From positions 682,001-746,000 of the forward strand of contig NZ_OBEJ01000001.1 in the NCBI RefSeq assembly GCF_900215575.1: 64,000 bases of DNA, given 5' to 3'. The notes beneath the pieces are model-generated. The model saw only the letters and a list, made by a program, of their open reading frames with translations. It did not search any database and was not told the origin of the DNA. Of this stretch, positions 1 to 7,826 are shown one piece after another. The translations under genes were made by a program, and so were the position numbers. How positions within the stretch are numbered: position 1 is the stretch's first letter; each line of letters starts with the position of its first letter. This stretch comes from Natronoarchaeum philippinense. Its GTDB lineage: Archaea > Halobacteriota > Halobacteria > Halobacteriales > Natronoarchaeaceae.

Positions 1-1
1 T

Positions 2-376
2 CGGTCCGACACGGAGGCGGTGCAGTTCGACGAGCGCGCCAACCACACGCAGAACCGCCGGCGCGCGGTCGGCGGCAAGCTGTTCGTGACTGATCGACGC
101 GTCGTCTTCGTTCCCCATACCTTCGACGACGTGCTGGGCGGCGCCCACGTCGACGTACCGCTCGATGCGGTCGAGACTGTTACGACTGAACCGGCCGACC
201 GCTCGCCCGGGGCGATCGTCCGACAGCCGCTCGATACGCTGTTCGGCGGGAGCCTACGAACCCGCCTCCGTATCGAAACGGCAGACGGAGACGCAGAGCT
301 ATTCCTCGTCGACGACATCGAGAACGCAATCGACGTGATCGACGGCGCCCGCGACGACCGCGTGGCCGAGCCCTAA
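2..376 (+). CDS. GRAM/PH-like domain protein, 5' truncated by the window edge
   Basis: The reading frame is open to the first base, so the gene probably starts upstream; a GTG at position 20 is the only start inside the window. About 125 residues are visible. The centre reads GGKLFVTDRRVVFVPH, followed by a stretch with alternating hydrophobic residues. That resembles the first strands of GRAM/PH-like domains, where a glycine-rich turn precedes a T-D/N-R-R-L/V-x-F motif. GRAM-like domains bind lipids or proteins, but nothing here shows a ligand. The tail is acidic and ends VAEP. It converges on the acetyltransferase gene seven bases away. The fold is inferred from motif pattern only and the cellular role is unknown. 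Confidence 0.6.
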   Translation, partial: RSDTEAVQFDERANHTQNRRRAVGGKLFVTDRRVVFVPHTFDDVLGGAHVDVPLDAVETVTTEPADRSPGAIVRQPLDTLFGGSLRTRLRIETADGDAELFLVDDIENAIDVIDGARDDRVAEP

Positions 377-383
377 TCAGCCT

Positions 384-866
384 CTACCGCCGGCGGACCA
401 GATCACTGAGCTTGCTCGCCAGCCCGGCGTCGTCACCGAGTTTGAGGTAGTAGGCGTCGCCGCCGTCCTCGTAGTAGGTGTCGATGCGGCGCTTGATCTC
501 GAACCCGAGCGACTCGTAGAACTGCAAAGCGTTGTCGTTGGTCGCCCGAGCGTGACAGGTGACCGAATCGTGCTCGTCGGCCACGGTGGCGACGAGCCGT
601 TTGCCAAAGCCCTCGCCGCGGTAGGCCGGATCGACCGCGAGAAACAGGATGTACCCGTCGCGGCGCACCGCCGCGAAGCCGGCGAGGTTGTCGTCGGCGT
701 CGACGAGCAGGTGGACCGTCGAGCGGCGGTAGGCGTCCGCGAAGAAGCCGTGGCGCTGTTTGAGTACGCCCTCGGCGCCGCGGATCGTCTCTTTGAGTTC
801 CCAGGCATCGTCCAGCCGCTCGTCGCTGCCCGGGCCGACGACGCGCGTTTCGACGTTGACGCTCAC
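384..866 (-). CDS. GNAT-family N-acetyltransferase, RimI-like
   Basis: A 160-residue single-domain GNAT enzyme that would transfer the acetyl group of acetyl-CoA to an amine, probably a protein N-terminus. Motif A is clear: LAVDPAYRGEGFGKRL, with the R-G-E-G-F-G pyrophosphate loop. Motif B follows as ATNDNALQFYESLGFE, then a YYEDGGDAYYLKL strand like that of RimI/Naa10-type enzymes. I chose the GTG at 866 over a TTG at 908 because a TATA-like ATATAA (891-896) lies 25-30 bases upstream of it, the spacing of a leaderless haloarchaeal mRNA. The upstream extension encodes an unlikely SRRYY stretch. The substrate cannot be read from the sequence; archaeal RimI-like enzymes often acetylate N-termini. 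Confidence 0.85.
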   Translation of the reverse strand: MSVNVETRVVGPGSDERLDDAWELKETIRGAEGVLKQRHGFFADAYRRSTVHLLVDADDNLAGFAAVRRDGYILFLAVDPAYRGEGFGKRLVATVADEHDSVTCHARATNDNALQFYESLGFEIKRRIDTYYEDGGDAYYLKLGDDAGLASKLSDLVRRR

Positions 867-888
867 TGCTGATACGTAGTAACGACGC

Positions 889-897
889 GAATATAAT
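889..897 (-). promoter_or_regulatory. TATA box of the acetyltransferase gene
   Basis: On the minus strand this reads AATTATATT and is centred about 27 bases before the GTG at 866. That fits a leaderless transcript starting at the start codon. The hairpin array begins seven bases beyond it, so the array is outside the transcript of this gene. Confidence 0.6.
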
Positions 898-903
898 TCC
901 ACC

Positions 904-1069
904 GGCAAACTCGTTTCACTCGTTTGCCGAGCCTCGCGTCACTTCGTTCCGCGAGACACCGGCAAGCTCACCGTGTTCGCTTGCCAAGCGCTGCGTCGCT
1001 TCGCTCGGCAACACACCGGCGGGCTCGCTTCACTCGCCCGCCGAGCACTACCTCGCTTCGCTCGGTAGT
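904..1069. repeat. Array of six hairpins with a conserved 11-nt loop, in three 57-bp units
   Basis: Hairpins lie at 904-928, 933-955, 961-985, about 991-1010, 1018-1042 and 1047-1069. Each has an 11-base loop close to TCGCTTCGCTC (variants TCGTTTCACTC, TCACTTCGTTC, TCACCGTGTTC, TCGCTTCACTC). Stems are different in each copy yet remain complementary: GGCAAAC/GTTTGCC, CTCGCG/CGCGAG, GGCAAGC/GCTTGCC, GGCGGGC/GCCCGCC and ACTACC/GGTAGT. Only the fourth has a mismatched stem. Odd-numbered hairpins start exactly 57 bases apart (904, 961, 1018), so the unit is a hairpin pair joined by GAG or AAG and followed by ACACC. A further hairpin without the conserved loop is at 1098-1116. No credible protein is encoded, although 57 is a multiple of three. 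Confidence 0.85.
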
Positions 1070-1157
1070 ACACCGACGAACTCTCCGCTCGCCCCGCCGT
1101 CGCGAGCGCCGCGACGAACCGACCCATTGACGGTTGCCACCGTCGTCGTCCCGAGTA

Positions 1158-1568
1158 GTGAGCTACGAGTTGCGCGAACACACGGCCGATGTCGCCATCG
1201 AAGCCGAAGGGCCGTCGTTCGACGCCGTCGTCGGGGCCGTCGCCGACGGGTTGGCGGCCGCGATGTGCGACGACGTGCCCGCGGAGGGCGAGCGCTTCGA
1301 CGTGCGCGTCGACGCCGAAAGTCGGGAGGCACTGCTCTTTGATTACCTCGACGAACTGATCTACGAGCGCGACGTGCGCGGCGTCCTGCCGGTCGACAAC
1401 GACGTGGAAGTGACGGAACGGGACGACGAGTTCAGTCTGGCAGGCTCGGCCCGCGGCGTTCCGCTGTCGGCGGTGTCGGCCCGCGAGATCAAGGCCGTCA
1501 CCTACTCCGAGATGGAGGTCGCGGAAACGGCCGACGGCTGGCGCGCGTACGTCGTCTTCGACGTTTGA
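1158..1568 (+). CDS. Archease, RtcB-activating protein
   Basis: A 136-residue archease, the small metal-binding partner that makes the RNA ligase RtcB turn over many times and accept GTP or other nucleotides. The family signature at the N-terminus is YELREHTADVAIEAEG, with the conserved H-T-A-D. The C-terminal metal-site strand is KAVTYSEMEV. Length matches the family (about 140). I chose the GTG at 1158, which gives VSYELREHT; an ORF start at 1134 would add a non-conserved PPSSSRV stretch. RtcB itself is encoded 1.3 kb downstream on the same strand with one unrelated gene between them, so the partnership is supported by both family knowledge and context. Confidence 0.93.
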   Translation: MSYELREHTADVAIEAEGPSFDAVVGAVADGLAAAMCDDVPAEGERFDVRVDAESREALLFDYLDELIYERDVRGVLPVDNDVEVTERDDEFSLAGSARGVPLSAVSAREIKAVTYSEMEVAETADGWRAYVVFDV

Positions 1569-1689
1569 GCGTCGGCGTCGAACGAACCGCGCGAGCGTCG
1601 GCGTCGAGCCGCGGTGAATCGGGCGCTCGATCCGCGGACGCCGTCCCGAAGCGGGCGACGTTTTAGTGTCGGTCCCGTACCGACACGAC

Positions 1690-2784
1690 ATGGACAGAGG
1701 TGCTACGAGAACTGCGGGACGTGCGCTCGCGGCGATGACGGCGCTGTTGGTGCTTGTCCAGCCGGCGGCGGCCCACGTCAGGTACGTCTCGGACGACGAC
1801 GGCGGACCGACGGGGCTGGCCCTGCTCGCCGACGTGCTCGCCGACCCGCTGAACGCCGCCTTGCTCGGTGGCGGCGCCGTGACGACGCTGGCTGTCGCGC
1901 TGGCGTACCTCCGATTCCGGCCCGCCCGGACGGACCTGGCGGTGCTCCGGGAGACGCTGCTCGGGTACCGCGATCTGGTGCCGTGGATGTTGCGACTCGC
2001 GCTCGGGCTTCCCCTCGTGGGCGCCGGCTTCGCGGGCTACTACTTCAGCCCGGAGGTGGCGTGGTCGATGCGCGTCTTTCAGGTCGCCCTCGGCTTTTTC
2101 CTGCTGTTCGGGCTGGCGACGCGGGCCGTCGCTGGCGTCGGGTTGCTCGCCTATCTCGTCGCCCTGCCGTTCGCGCCCGACCTGCTGCTGGCGTTCGAGT
2201 ACGTCCCGGGCTTCATCGCTATCGTGCTGGTCGGGAGCGGCCGCCCCAGCGCCGATCACATGCTCAAGCAGGTCGCCGGGACGCCGGGGACGATCTACGG
2301 CCGGTTCGACCCGGTTTACGGCCTCGCTGACTGGTTCGACGGAGTGGTCGAGCCGTACAAGCGCTACGCGCCGACGGTCGTTCGGGCCGGACTGGGAATC
2401 GCCTTCGCGTACCTCGGTATCGTCGAGAAGCTGCTCGCGCCCGGCACGGGGCTGGCGGTCGTCGAGAAGTACAACCTCACGGCCGTCGTCCCGGTCGATC
2501 CCGGCCTCTGGGTGATCGGCGCCGGCCTGACCGAACTCGCGCTCGGCGTCGCGCTGCTGCTCGGCGTCTTCACGCGCGGCGGCGCCGCCGTCGCCTTCGT
2601 GATGTTCACGCTGACGCTCTTTGGCCTGCCCGACGACCCGGTGCTGGCCCACGTCACACTCTACGGGATGGTGTCGATGCTCTTTATTACGGGTAGCGGC
2701 CCGCTCGCGGTCGACAACTGGCTGCGCGAGACCTCGCGGGACGCCCGGACGAGCGAGGGCGAGGCGGCGGTGGCAGACGACTGA
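1690..2784 (+). CDS. DoxX-like integral membrane protein
   Basis: A 364-residue polytopic membrane protein. Residues 1-32 look like a signal or first membrane segment ending ALLVLVQPAAAHV, followed by an acidic SDDDGG loop. Seven or eight further hydrophobic segments follow. The second half (from about residue 225, YAPTVVRAGLGIAFAYLGIVEKLL) has the DoxX/DoxD-like pattern of four helices with short loops, and the first half may be a related repeat. DoxX-type proteins are linked to quinone-dependent redox reactions or stress, but I see no catalytic motif here. The gene lies between archease and rtcB on the same strand with 121 and 69 bases on either side. The tail is acidic and cytoplasmic. Confidence 0.75.
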   Translation: MDRGATRTAGRALAAMTALLVLVQPAAAHVRYVSDDDGGPTGLALLADVLADPLNAALLGGGAVTTLAVALAYLRFRPARTDLAVLRETLLGYRDLVPWMLRLALGLPLVGAGFAGYYFSPEVAWSMRVFQVALGFFLLFGLATRAVAGVGLLAYLVALPFAPDLLLAFEYVPGFIAIVLVGSGRPSADHMLKQVAGTPGTIYGRFDPVYGLADWFDGVVEPYKRYAPTVVRAGLGIAFAYLGIVEKLLAPGTGLAVVEKYNLTAVVPVDPGLWVIGAGLTELALGVALLLGVFTRGGAAVAFVMFTLTLFGLPDDPVLAHVTLYGMVSMLFITGSGPLAVDNWLRETSRDARTSEGEAAVADD

Positions 2785-2853
2785 GGCGATCTGGAGCCAC
2801 TTACCACGCCGTCGATAGTAACCTATTCCGGTGCCGCGGGCGGACGTAGACGT

Positions 2854-4314
2854 ATGACAACCTACGACGCCGACGGCATCACCCTGCAGAAGGTGCGGGA
2901 CTACGTCTGGGAGATCCCACAGGAGGGCGAGATGCGCGCGCCGGCGCGCGTGCTCGCCAGCGAGCAGTTGCTCGACGAGATTTCCGACGACAAGACGCTC
3001 CAGCAGTTGAAGAACGCGACCCACCTCCCCGGGATCACGAAGCACGCGATCTGCATGCCCGACGGCCATCAGGGCTACGGCTTCCCGGTCGGGGGCGTCG
3101 GTGCGCTCGACGCCGAAGACGGCTGTATATCGCCGGGAGCGGTCGGCTACGACATCAACTGCGGCGTCAGGATGATGACGACGAACCTGTCCTACGAGGA
3201 CGTTCAGGGCAAAGAGGAAGAACTCGTCGAGGCGCTCTTCGCCAACGTTCCCTCGGGGCTGGGCGGCGGCGGCATCGTCGAGAGCGGCGTCGACACGGTG
3301 AACGAAGTCCTCGAACGGGGCGTCGAGTGGGCCGTCGAAGAGGGCTACGGCGTCGAGGACGACCTCCGTGCCTGCGAGGACGAGGGGCGGCGTCCCGACG
3401 CCGATCCGTCCGCGATCAGCCAGAAGGCCAAGGACCGCGGGAAAAATCAGTTGGGAAGCCTCGGCAGCGGGAACCACTTCCTCGAAGTCCAGCGCGTCAC
3501 CGACGTGTTCCGCGAGGGCGTCGCCGACGAGTTCGAGCTGGAGGAAGACCAGATCGTCGTCCTGATCCACTGCGGGAGCAGAGGGCTTGGCCACCAGACC
3601 TGCAACGACTACCTCCGGAAGATCGAGAAAACCCACTCGGGCCTGCTGAATCAGCTCCCCGACAAGGAACTCGCCGCGGCGCCCGCCGGCTCGCAACTCG
3701 CCGAGGAGTACTACGGCGCGATGTGCGCGGCGATCAACTTCGCGTGGGTCAATCGCCAGCTCATCATGCACCGAACGCGCCGGGTGTTCGAGAAGGTGTT
3801 CGACCGGACGTGGGAGCAGATGGAGATGCACCTGCTGTACGACGTGGCCCACAACATCGCCAAAAAGGAACAACACACCGTCGACGGCGATGACAAGACG
3901 CTGTACGTCCACCGCAAGGGCGCGACGCGGGCGTTCCCCGCCGGCCACCCCGAAGTTCCGGCCGCGTATCGGGATGTCGGCCAGCCGATCATCATCCCCG
4001 GCAGCATGGGCGCCGGCAGCTACGTCCTCCGGGGCGGCGAGCACTCGATGGAAGAGACGTTCGGCTCGACGGCCCACGGCGCCGGCCGGCTGATGAGCCG
4101 CACGCAGGCCAAAAACGAATACTGGGGCGGCGACGTGCAGGACGACCTCGAAGAACAGGAACAGATCTACGTGAAGGCACAGAGCGGCGCAACGGTGGCT
4201 GAAGAGGCTCCCGGCGTCTACAAAGATGTCGACGAAGTGGTGCGGGTTTCGGACGCGCTGGGCATCGGCGACAAGGTCGCCCGGACGTTCCCCGTCTGTA
4301 ATATCAAAGGGTAA
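2854..4314 (+). CDS. rtcB: RNA-splicing ligase RtcB
   Basis: A 486-residue RtcB, the GTP- and Mn-dependent ligase that joins 2',3'-cyclic phosphate and 5'-OH RNA ends. In archaea it seals the exons of intron-containing tRNAs. Key blocks are present in order: MPDGHQGYGFPVGGVGA, the metal cysteine in GYDINCGVR, LGSLGSGNHFLEVQ, the metal histidine in HCGSRGLGHQ, IIPGSMGAGSYVL, and STAHGAGRLMSR with the histidine that is guanylylated. Length is normal for the family without an intein; some archaeal RtcB genes carry one. The start ATG at 2854 gives the typical TTYDADGITLQKV N-terminus. Archease, its activator, lies upstream. Confidence 0.97.
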   Translation: MTTYDADGITLQKVRDYVWEIPQEGEMRAPARVLASEQLLDEISDDKTLQQLKNATHLPGITKHAICMPDGHQGYGFPVGGVGALDAEDGCISPGAVGYDINCGVRMMTTNLSYEDVQGKEEELVEALFANVPSGLGGGGIVESGVDTVNEVLERGVEWAVEEGYGVEDDLRACEDEGRRPDADPSAISQKAKDRGKNQLGSLGSGNHFLEVQRVTDVFREGVADEFELEEDQIVVLIHCGSRGLGHQTCNDYLRKIEKTHSGLLNQLPDKELAAAPAGSQLAEEYYGAMCAAINFAWVNRQLIMHRTRRVFEKVFDRTWEQMEMHLLYDVAHNIAKKEQHTVDGDDKTLYVHRKGATRAFPAGHPEVPAAYRDVGQPIIIPGSMGAGSYVLRGGEHSMEETFGSTAHGAGRLMSRTQAKNEYWGGDVQDDLEEQEQIYVKAQSGATVAEEAPGVYKDVDEVVRVSDALGIGDKVARTFPVCNIKG

Positions 4315-4325
4315 TCAGCCCACCC

Positions 4326-4514
4326 GGCGCGCGTGAGCGACGCGCGCGAGGGCTCTCGCGCCCCTCCGTGGGCGCGAAACCGGCTGGGGAGGATGAGGCG
4401 GCGGCCCGTCTTGGTGGACTGAAAGGGCGAGGTGCGGTCGGCGGCTCTCGGCTGGCCCTATCCGAGCGCAGCGAGGATATCCGGGCGAGAGCCGCCGAGC
4501 GGACCGAGGGCTTT
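4326..4514 (+). repeat. Structured repeat element, copy A (long-hairpin family)
   Basis: The 292-base gap between the 3' ends of rtcB and the epimerase gene is filled by a structured element. It contains a hairpin TCGCGCCC(4356)/GGGCGCGA(4370), then GGCTGGGGAGGATG (4382-4395), then a GGACTGAAAGGGCGAG block (4416-4431). A long hairpin follows with perfect 11-base arms at 4440-4450 and 4486-4496, enclosing a smaller TATCC/GGATA hairpin, and the element ends with GGGCTTT (4508-4514). Copy B at 18303-18451 has the same ordered landmarks with an unrelated stem sequence. A shorter inverted piece of the same family is at 18125-18153. From memory, related repeats with spurious ORFs are common in haloarchaeal genomes. 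Confidence 0.7.
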
Positions 4515-4606
4515 GGTGATGTTGTTCTTCGAGCCAGTCGGTGCCGTTCCTGAGTGTGGTCCGAGCGCTTTCGTAGTCGTGCTCTCCGAGCCAGCAATCC
4601 AATCCC

Positions 4607-4990
4607 CTAGTGCTCCACGAACTCCACGAGCACGCCCCCGGTGTCGTTGGGATGCAAGAAGGCAACCTCGTGACCCCATGCGCCCGCCCGCGGCTCCTCG
4701 TCGATCAGGTCGATCCCCATTTCGCGCGCAGTCTCTAACGCGGCCTCGATGTCGTCGGTCGCCACCGCGAGATGGTGCACGCCCGGACCGTGCTTGTCGA
4801 GAAAGCGCGCGACAGTGGCGTGTTTGACCGGTTCGAGCAACTCGAAGTAGCCGTCGCCAAGATCCAGAAACGCCACCCGAAGCCCGTCCAGTTCTTCTTC
4901 GTGAGCGACCGGCGCGTCGAACAGTTCGCCGTACAGCTCCGCGGCGGCGTCGAGATCGTTCGTTGCGATGCCGGCGTGGTCGAAGTGCAT
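4607..4990 (-). CDS. mce: Methylmalonyl-CoA epimerase
   Basis: A 127-residue VOC-superfamily enzyme that interconverts (2S)- and (2R)-methylmalonyl-CoA, linking propionyl-CoA carboxylase to methylmalonyl-CoA mutase. The N-terminus MHFDHAGIATNDLDAA carries the first metal histidine, VHHLAVATDDIEAAL the second half-site, and the C-terminus FLHPNDTGGVLVEFVEH the final glutamate. Length is that of the family. The mutase gene lies 100 bases upstream on the same strand, so the two are probably co-transcribed. An imperfect 15-base duplication of the mutase stop region sits in that gap. The carboxylase genes of the same pathway are 35 kb away. Confidence 0.93.
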   Translation of the reverse strand: MHFDHAGIATNDLDAAAELYGELFDAPVAHEEELDGLRVAFLDLGDGYFELLEPVKHATVARFLDKHGPGVHHLAVATDDIEAALETAREMGIDLIDEEPRAGAWGHEVAFLHPNDTGGVLVEFVEH

Positions 4991-5062
4991 ACGCGAGCTA
5001 ACACCGGGCAGACAGTTGAACGTTTACCAGCCACCGCGCAGCACGGCGGCCAATCAGCGACT

Positions 5063-5105
5063 TCAGACCGCACCACCCGGCCTGCGTCCCTCAGACCGCG
5101 CCACC
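5063..5105. repeat. Tandem duplication of the mutase stop region
   Basis: TCAGACCGCACCACC (5063-5077) and TCAGACCGCGCCACC (5091-5105) differ at one base and are 28 bases apart. On the minus strand the second copy encodes the last residues and stop of the mutase (GGAV-stop), and the first repeats this just downstream. It looks like a small slippage or duplication event, not a known element. Confidence 0.7.
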
Positions 5106-6776
5106 GCCCTTGTACTCGCCGAACTCGTCGCGCAGGACGTTACAGATCTCGCCGACCGTCGCGTAGGCTTTGACGGCCTCGATCAGCGGTGGCATCAGAT
5201 TCTGGTCGCTCGCTGCGGCGTCCCGGACGGCCGCCAGCCGCTCCTCGACCAGTTCGTCGTCGCGCTCCTCGCGCACCGACTCCAGTCGCTCGACCTGCCG
5301 GCGCTCGTCTTCTTCGGTGACTTCCTCTAAGTCCATCGCTTGGTCTTCTTCCTCGATCTCGAACTCGTTGACGCCGACGATGATCCGGTCGCCGGACTCG
5401 ACTTCCTGCTGGCGGTCGTAGGCCACGTCTTGGATCTGGCGCTGGACCCACTGTTGGTCGATCGCGCGAAGCATGCCGCCGCGGTCGTCGACCTCGTCGA
5501 TGATGTCGAACGCCTCCGATTCGAGGTCGTCGGTGAGCGACTCGACGTAGTAGCTCCCGCCCAGCGGGTCGATCGTGTCGGCGGCGCCCGATTCGTGGGC
5601 CAGAATCTGCTGGGTCCTAAGAGCGGTGCGGACCGACTCCTCGGTCGGCAGCGCGAGCGCCTCGTCTTTCCCGTTCGTGTGCAAACTCTGCGTTCCCCCG
5701 AGCACCGCCGCGAGCGCCTGATAGGCGACCCGGACGACGTTGTTCTCGATCTGCTGGGCGGTCAGCGTCGAGCCGGCAGTCTGGGTGTGGAACTTGAGCT
5801 GCTTCGATTTGGGATCCTCGGCGTCGAAGCGCTCCGCCATGATTTTCGCCCACATCCGGCGGGCAGCGCGGAACTTGGACACCTCCTCCAAGATGTTGTT
5901 GTAGGAGGCGAAAAAGAACGATAGCTGCGGTGCGAACTCGTCGACGTCGAGTCCGGCGTCGATCGCCGCCTCGACGTACTCGATGCCGTTTGCGAGGGTA
6001 AATGCGATCTCTTGGGCGGCCGTCGCGCCGGCCTCGCGGACGTGATAGCCCGAGATGGAGATGGTGTTGAACTTGGGCGTCTCGGCGGCACAGAACTCGA
6101 ACACGTCGGTGATGATCCGCATCGACTGCTCGGGCGGGTAGATGTACGTGTTCCGGGCGATATACTCCTTGAGCACGTCGTTTTGAATCGTCCCGCGCAG
6201 CTCCTCGCGGTCGACGCCCTGTTTGTCGCCGAGCGCGATGTACATCGCCAGCAACACCGAGGCTGGCGCGTTGATCGTCATGCTCGTCGACACGTCCGAG
6301 AGCGTGATGCCGTCGAAGACGGTCTCGAAGTCCCGCAGCGAGTCGATGGCGACGCCGGACTTACCGACCTCGCCGCTGGCCATCGGGTCGTCCGAGTCGT
6401 AGCCCATCTGCGTCGGCAGGTCGAAGGCCATCGAGAGCCCGGTCTGGCCCTGATCGAGCAGGTACCGGAATCGCTCGTTGGTCTCCTCGGCGGTGCCCAT
6501 CCCGGCGTACTGGCGCATCGTCCAGAGCCGGCCGCGATAGCCCGTCGGGTAGACGCCGCGGGTGTACGGCTCCTCGCCGGGGAAGCCGAGGTCGTCGTCG
6601 TAATCCAGATCGGCCACGTCGTCCGGCGTGTACAGCCGATCGACCGGTTGGCCGCCCGTGTCGGTCCGGAACTGCTCCTCGCGCTCTCCGAACCGGTCCA
6701 GTGTGGGGTCGACCTGCTCGGACTCCCACTCGGCTTTCTTCGAGCGGATTTCCTCCAAGTCGTCCGAATCGAACAT
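5091..6776 (-). CDS. Methylmalonyl-CoA mutase, catalytic (large) subunit
   Basis: A 561-residue protein covering only the substrate-binding TIM barrel of methylmalonyl-CoA mutase, which rearranges (R)-methylmalonyl-CoA to succinyl-CoA. Diagnostic stretches are [54 protein letters not shown], and [13 protein letters not shown] followed by [18 protein letters not shown]. The B12-binding domain with its DxHxxG motif is absent, as in archaea where a separate gene encodes it; that gene is not in the window. The ATG at 6776 gives [18 protein letters not shown], typical for archaeal large subunits. The epimerase gene follows downstream. Use could be propionate, odd-chain or branched-chain breakdown, or supply of methylmalonyl-CoA. 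Confidence 0.95.
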   Translation of the reverse strand: MFDSDDLEEIRSKKAEWESEQVDPTLDRFGEREEQFRTDTGGQPVDRLYTPDDVADLDYDDDLGFPGEEPYTRGVYPTGYRGRLWTMRQYAGMGTAEETNERFRYLLDQGQTGLSMAFDLPTQMGYDSDDPMASGEVGKSGVAIDSLRDFETVFDGITLSDVSTSMTINAPASVLLAMYIALGDKQGVDREELRGTIQNDVLKEYIARNTYIYPPEQSMRIITDVFEFCAAETPKFNTISISGYHVREAGATAAQEIAFTLANGIEYVEAAIDAGLDVDEFAPQLSFFFASYNNILEEVSKFRAARRMWAKIMAERFDAEDPKSKQLKFHTQTAGSTLTAQQIENNVVRVAYQALAAVLGGTQSLHTNGKDEALALPTEESVRTALRTQQILAHESGAADTIDPLGGSYYVESLTDDLESEAFDIIDEVDDRGGMLRAIDQQWVQRQIQDVAYDRQQEVESGDRIIVGVNEFEIEEEDQAMDLEEVTEEDERRQVERLESVREERDDELVEERLAAVRDAAASDQNLMPPLIEAVKAYATVGEICNVLRDEFGEYKGGGAV

Positions 6777-6892
6777 TGTTTATCACGAGGAATGGGTCCG
6801 GCTTAAGGATTGGCGAACCGAGCCCCGTTGCGAGACGGCTCGCTCGTATTCGACCGGTTCGTTTTTGACCGCAGCGCGCTCACCTACGAACG

Positions 6893-7132
6893 ATGGACGC
6901 CCCACTCCCCGACCTCGACGACGGCGAGGACGCGCCGGGAACGAGCCGTCTGCGCGCGACGCTTGCGATCCTTCCGTTTCTCCTGCTCGGCCTGATCAGC
7001 GTCGCGCTCGTGTTGCAGTGGGGCCTCAAGCCGCTGTGGGTGTTCGTGATGTTGCCGCCGATCCTCTTTATCAGCGTGATCGGCTGGATCGCGTTCAAGT
7101 ACGGCATCGGCGAGGAGCCAGAGGCCGGGTGA
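6893..7132 (+). CDS. Small two-helix membrane protein, unrecognised
   Basis: A 79-residue protein with an acidic N-terminal tail (about residues 1-20) and two strongly hydrophobic segments, roughly residues 23-43 (LAILPFLLLGLISVALVLQW) and 47-67, with GLKPLWV between them. The C-terminus is GIGEEPEAG. I do not recognise a family. It is transcribed away from the mutase gene (116 bases between start codons) and converges on the next acetyltransferase nine bases from its stop. Codon use and acidity match its neighbours, so it is likely real. Confidence 0.75.
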   Translation: MDAPLPDLDDGEDAPGTSRLRATLAILPFLLLGLISVALVLQWGLKPLWVFVMLPPILFISVIGWIAFKYGIGEEPEAG

Positions 7133-7141
7133 GCGACGGCG

Positions 7142-7723
7142 CTACCGACCGGTGTCGTACTTGTAGGTCGCCGTTTCGGAGTCGATACCGAAATCTTCCG
7201 GCATCTCGTCGGGCGCTTCTTCGACCGCCTCTTCGGCGGCGTATTTGAACCGCTCGCGCAGTCGGTCGGGCATCTCGAACTCGTCGACATCGACGACGAC
7301 CGGCGTCGCCTCGGGGGCCGACCGGTCGCGCTTGGCGTCGAGTCGCTCTTGTAGCTTCTCGGGCAACTCCTCCGCGGAGATGCTCCGGAAGCCAAACTGC
7401 GCGAGATACGTCGGCTCGTCGGTGAGGCTGTAGACGCGCTCGAACCCTTGATCGCGGGCCTGTTCGAGCAGCCGTTCGAGCACGTGGGCGCCGACGCCCT
7501 GCTCTCGCCAGCCCGTCAGGACGCCGATGCTGGTCAGTTCGCAGAGCTCGCCGTCGTCGCTCTTGTGGATGCGGATACGACCGAAGCCGGCTTTCGTCCC
7601 GGACTGCTCGTCGATGGCGATCACGTAGTCGCGCGACCGGAACGAGGTCGCGTCGAGGCCCATCTCCTCGATGTGGTCCAGCAGCCAGACCTCCTCGCGG
7701 TTTTTCGCGTCCCGGACGTACAT
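7142..7723 (-). CDS. GNAT-family N-acetyltransferase with C-terminal extension
   Basis: A 193-residue protein. Residues 1-120 form a GNAT domain: the acetyl-CoA loop is IGVLTGWREQGVGAHVLERLL (shown here by its R-E-Q-G-V-G core), followed by FERVYSLTDEPTYLAQFGFR. That last part resembles ArgA/PhnO-type N-acetyltransferases, in which Y-L-x-x-F-G-F is common. A second region of about 70 residues follows (EELPEKLQERLDAKRDR onward); it is charged and predicted helical, ending TATYKYDTGR. The natural substrate is unknown, and an N-acetylglutamate-synthase-like role is possible but not shown. The ATG at 7723 gives MYVRDAKNREEVWLLDHI. Confidence 0.82.
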   Translation of the reverse strand: MYVRDAKNREEVWLLDHIEEMGLDATSFRSRDYVIAIDEQSGTKAGFGRIRIHKSDDGELCELTSIGVLTGWREQGVGAHVLERLLEQARDQGFERVYSLTDEPTYLAQFGFRSISAEELPEKLQERLDAKRDRSAPEATPVVVDVDEFEMPDRLRERFKYAAEEAVEEAPDEMPEDFGIDSETATYKYDTGR

Positions 7724-7826
7724 AGGTACCAGTACTCGCTCCCCGCCAAAGACGTTACCGCCGCCGGTGGTCGTTCGTGGCAGTCGCTGCCACAGGTCTG
7801 TCCGGTCTGGTCGCCGGCGCGAAACT

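Noticed and set aside
904-1116. A tRNA or snoRNA-like gene in the hairpin region.
   Set aside because: No cloverleaf, no TPsiC-like GGTTCAAATCC block and no CCA end could be found here, or in any of the larger gaps.
904-1130. A possible repeat protein in the hairpin array (serine/arginine-rich, 19-residue period).
   Set aside because: The period is a by-product of the 57-bp DNA unit; the conserved feature is base pairing, not amino-acid pattern.
1663-4077. An 804-codon open frame on the minus strand across the DoxX gene and rtcB.
   Set aside because: It is antisense to two clear genes, is Arg/His/Gly-rich with no domain, and arises from the GC-rich codon bias that removes stops on the opposite strand.
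2854-4314. An intein in RtcB.
   Set aside because: Archaeal rtcB can contain one, but the 486-residue length and continuous motifs show that none is present.
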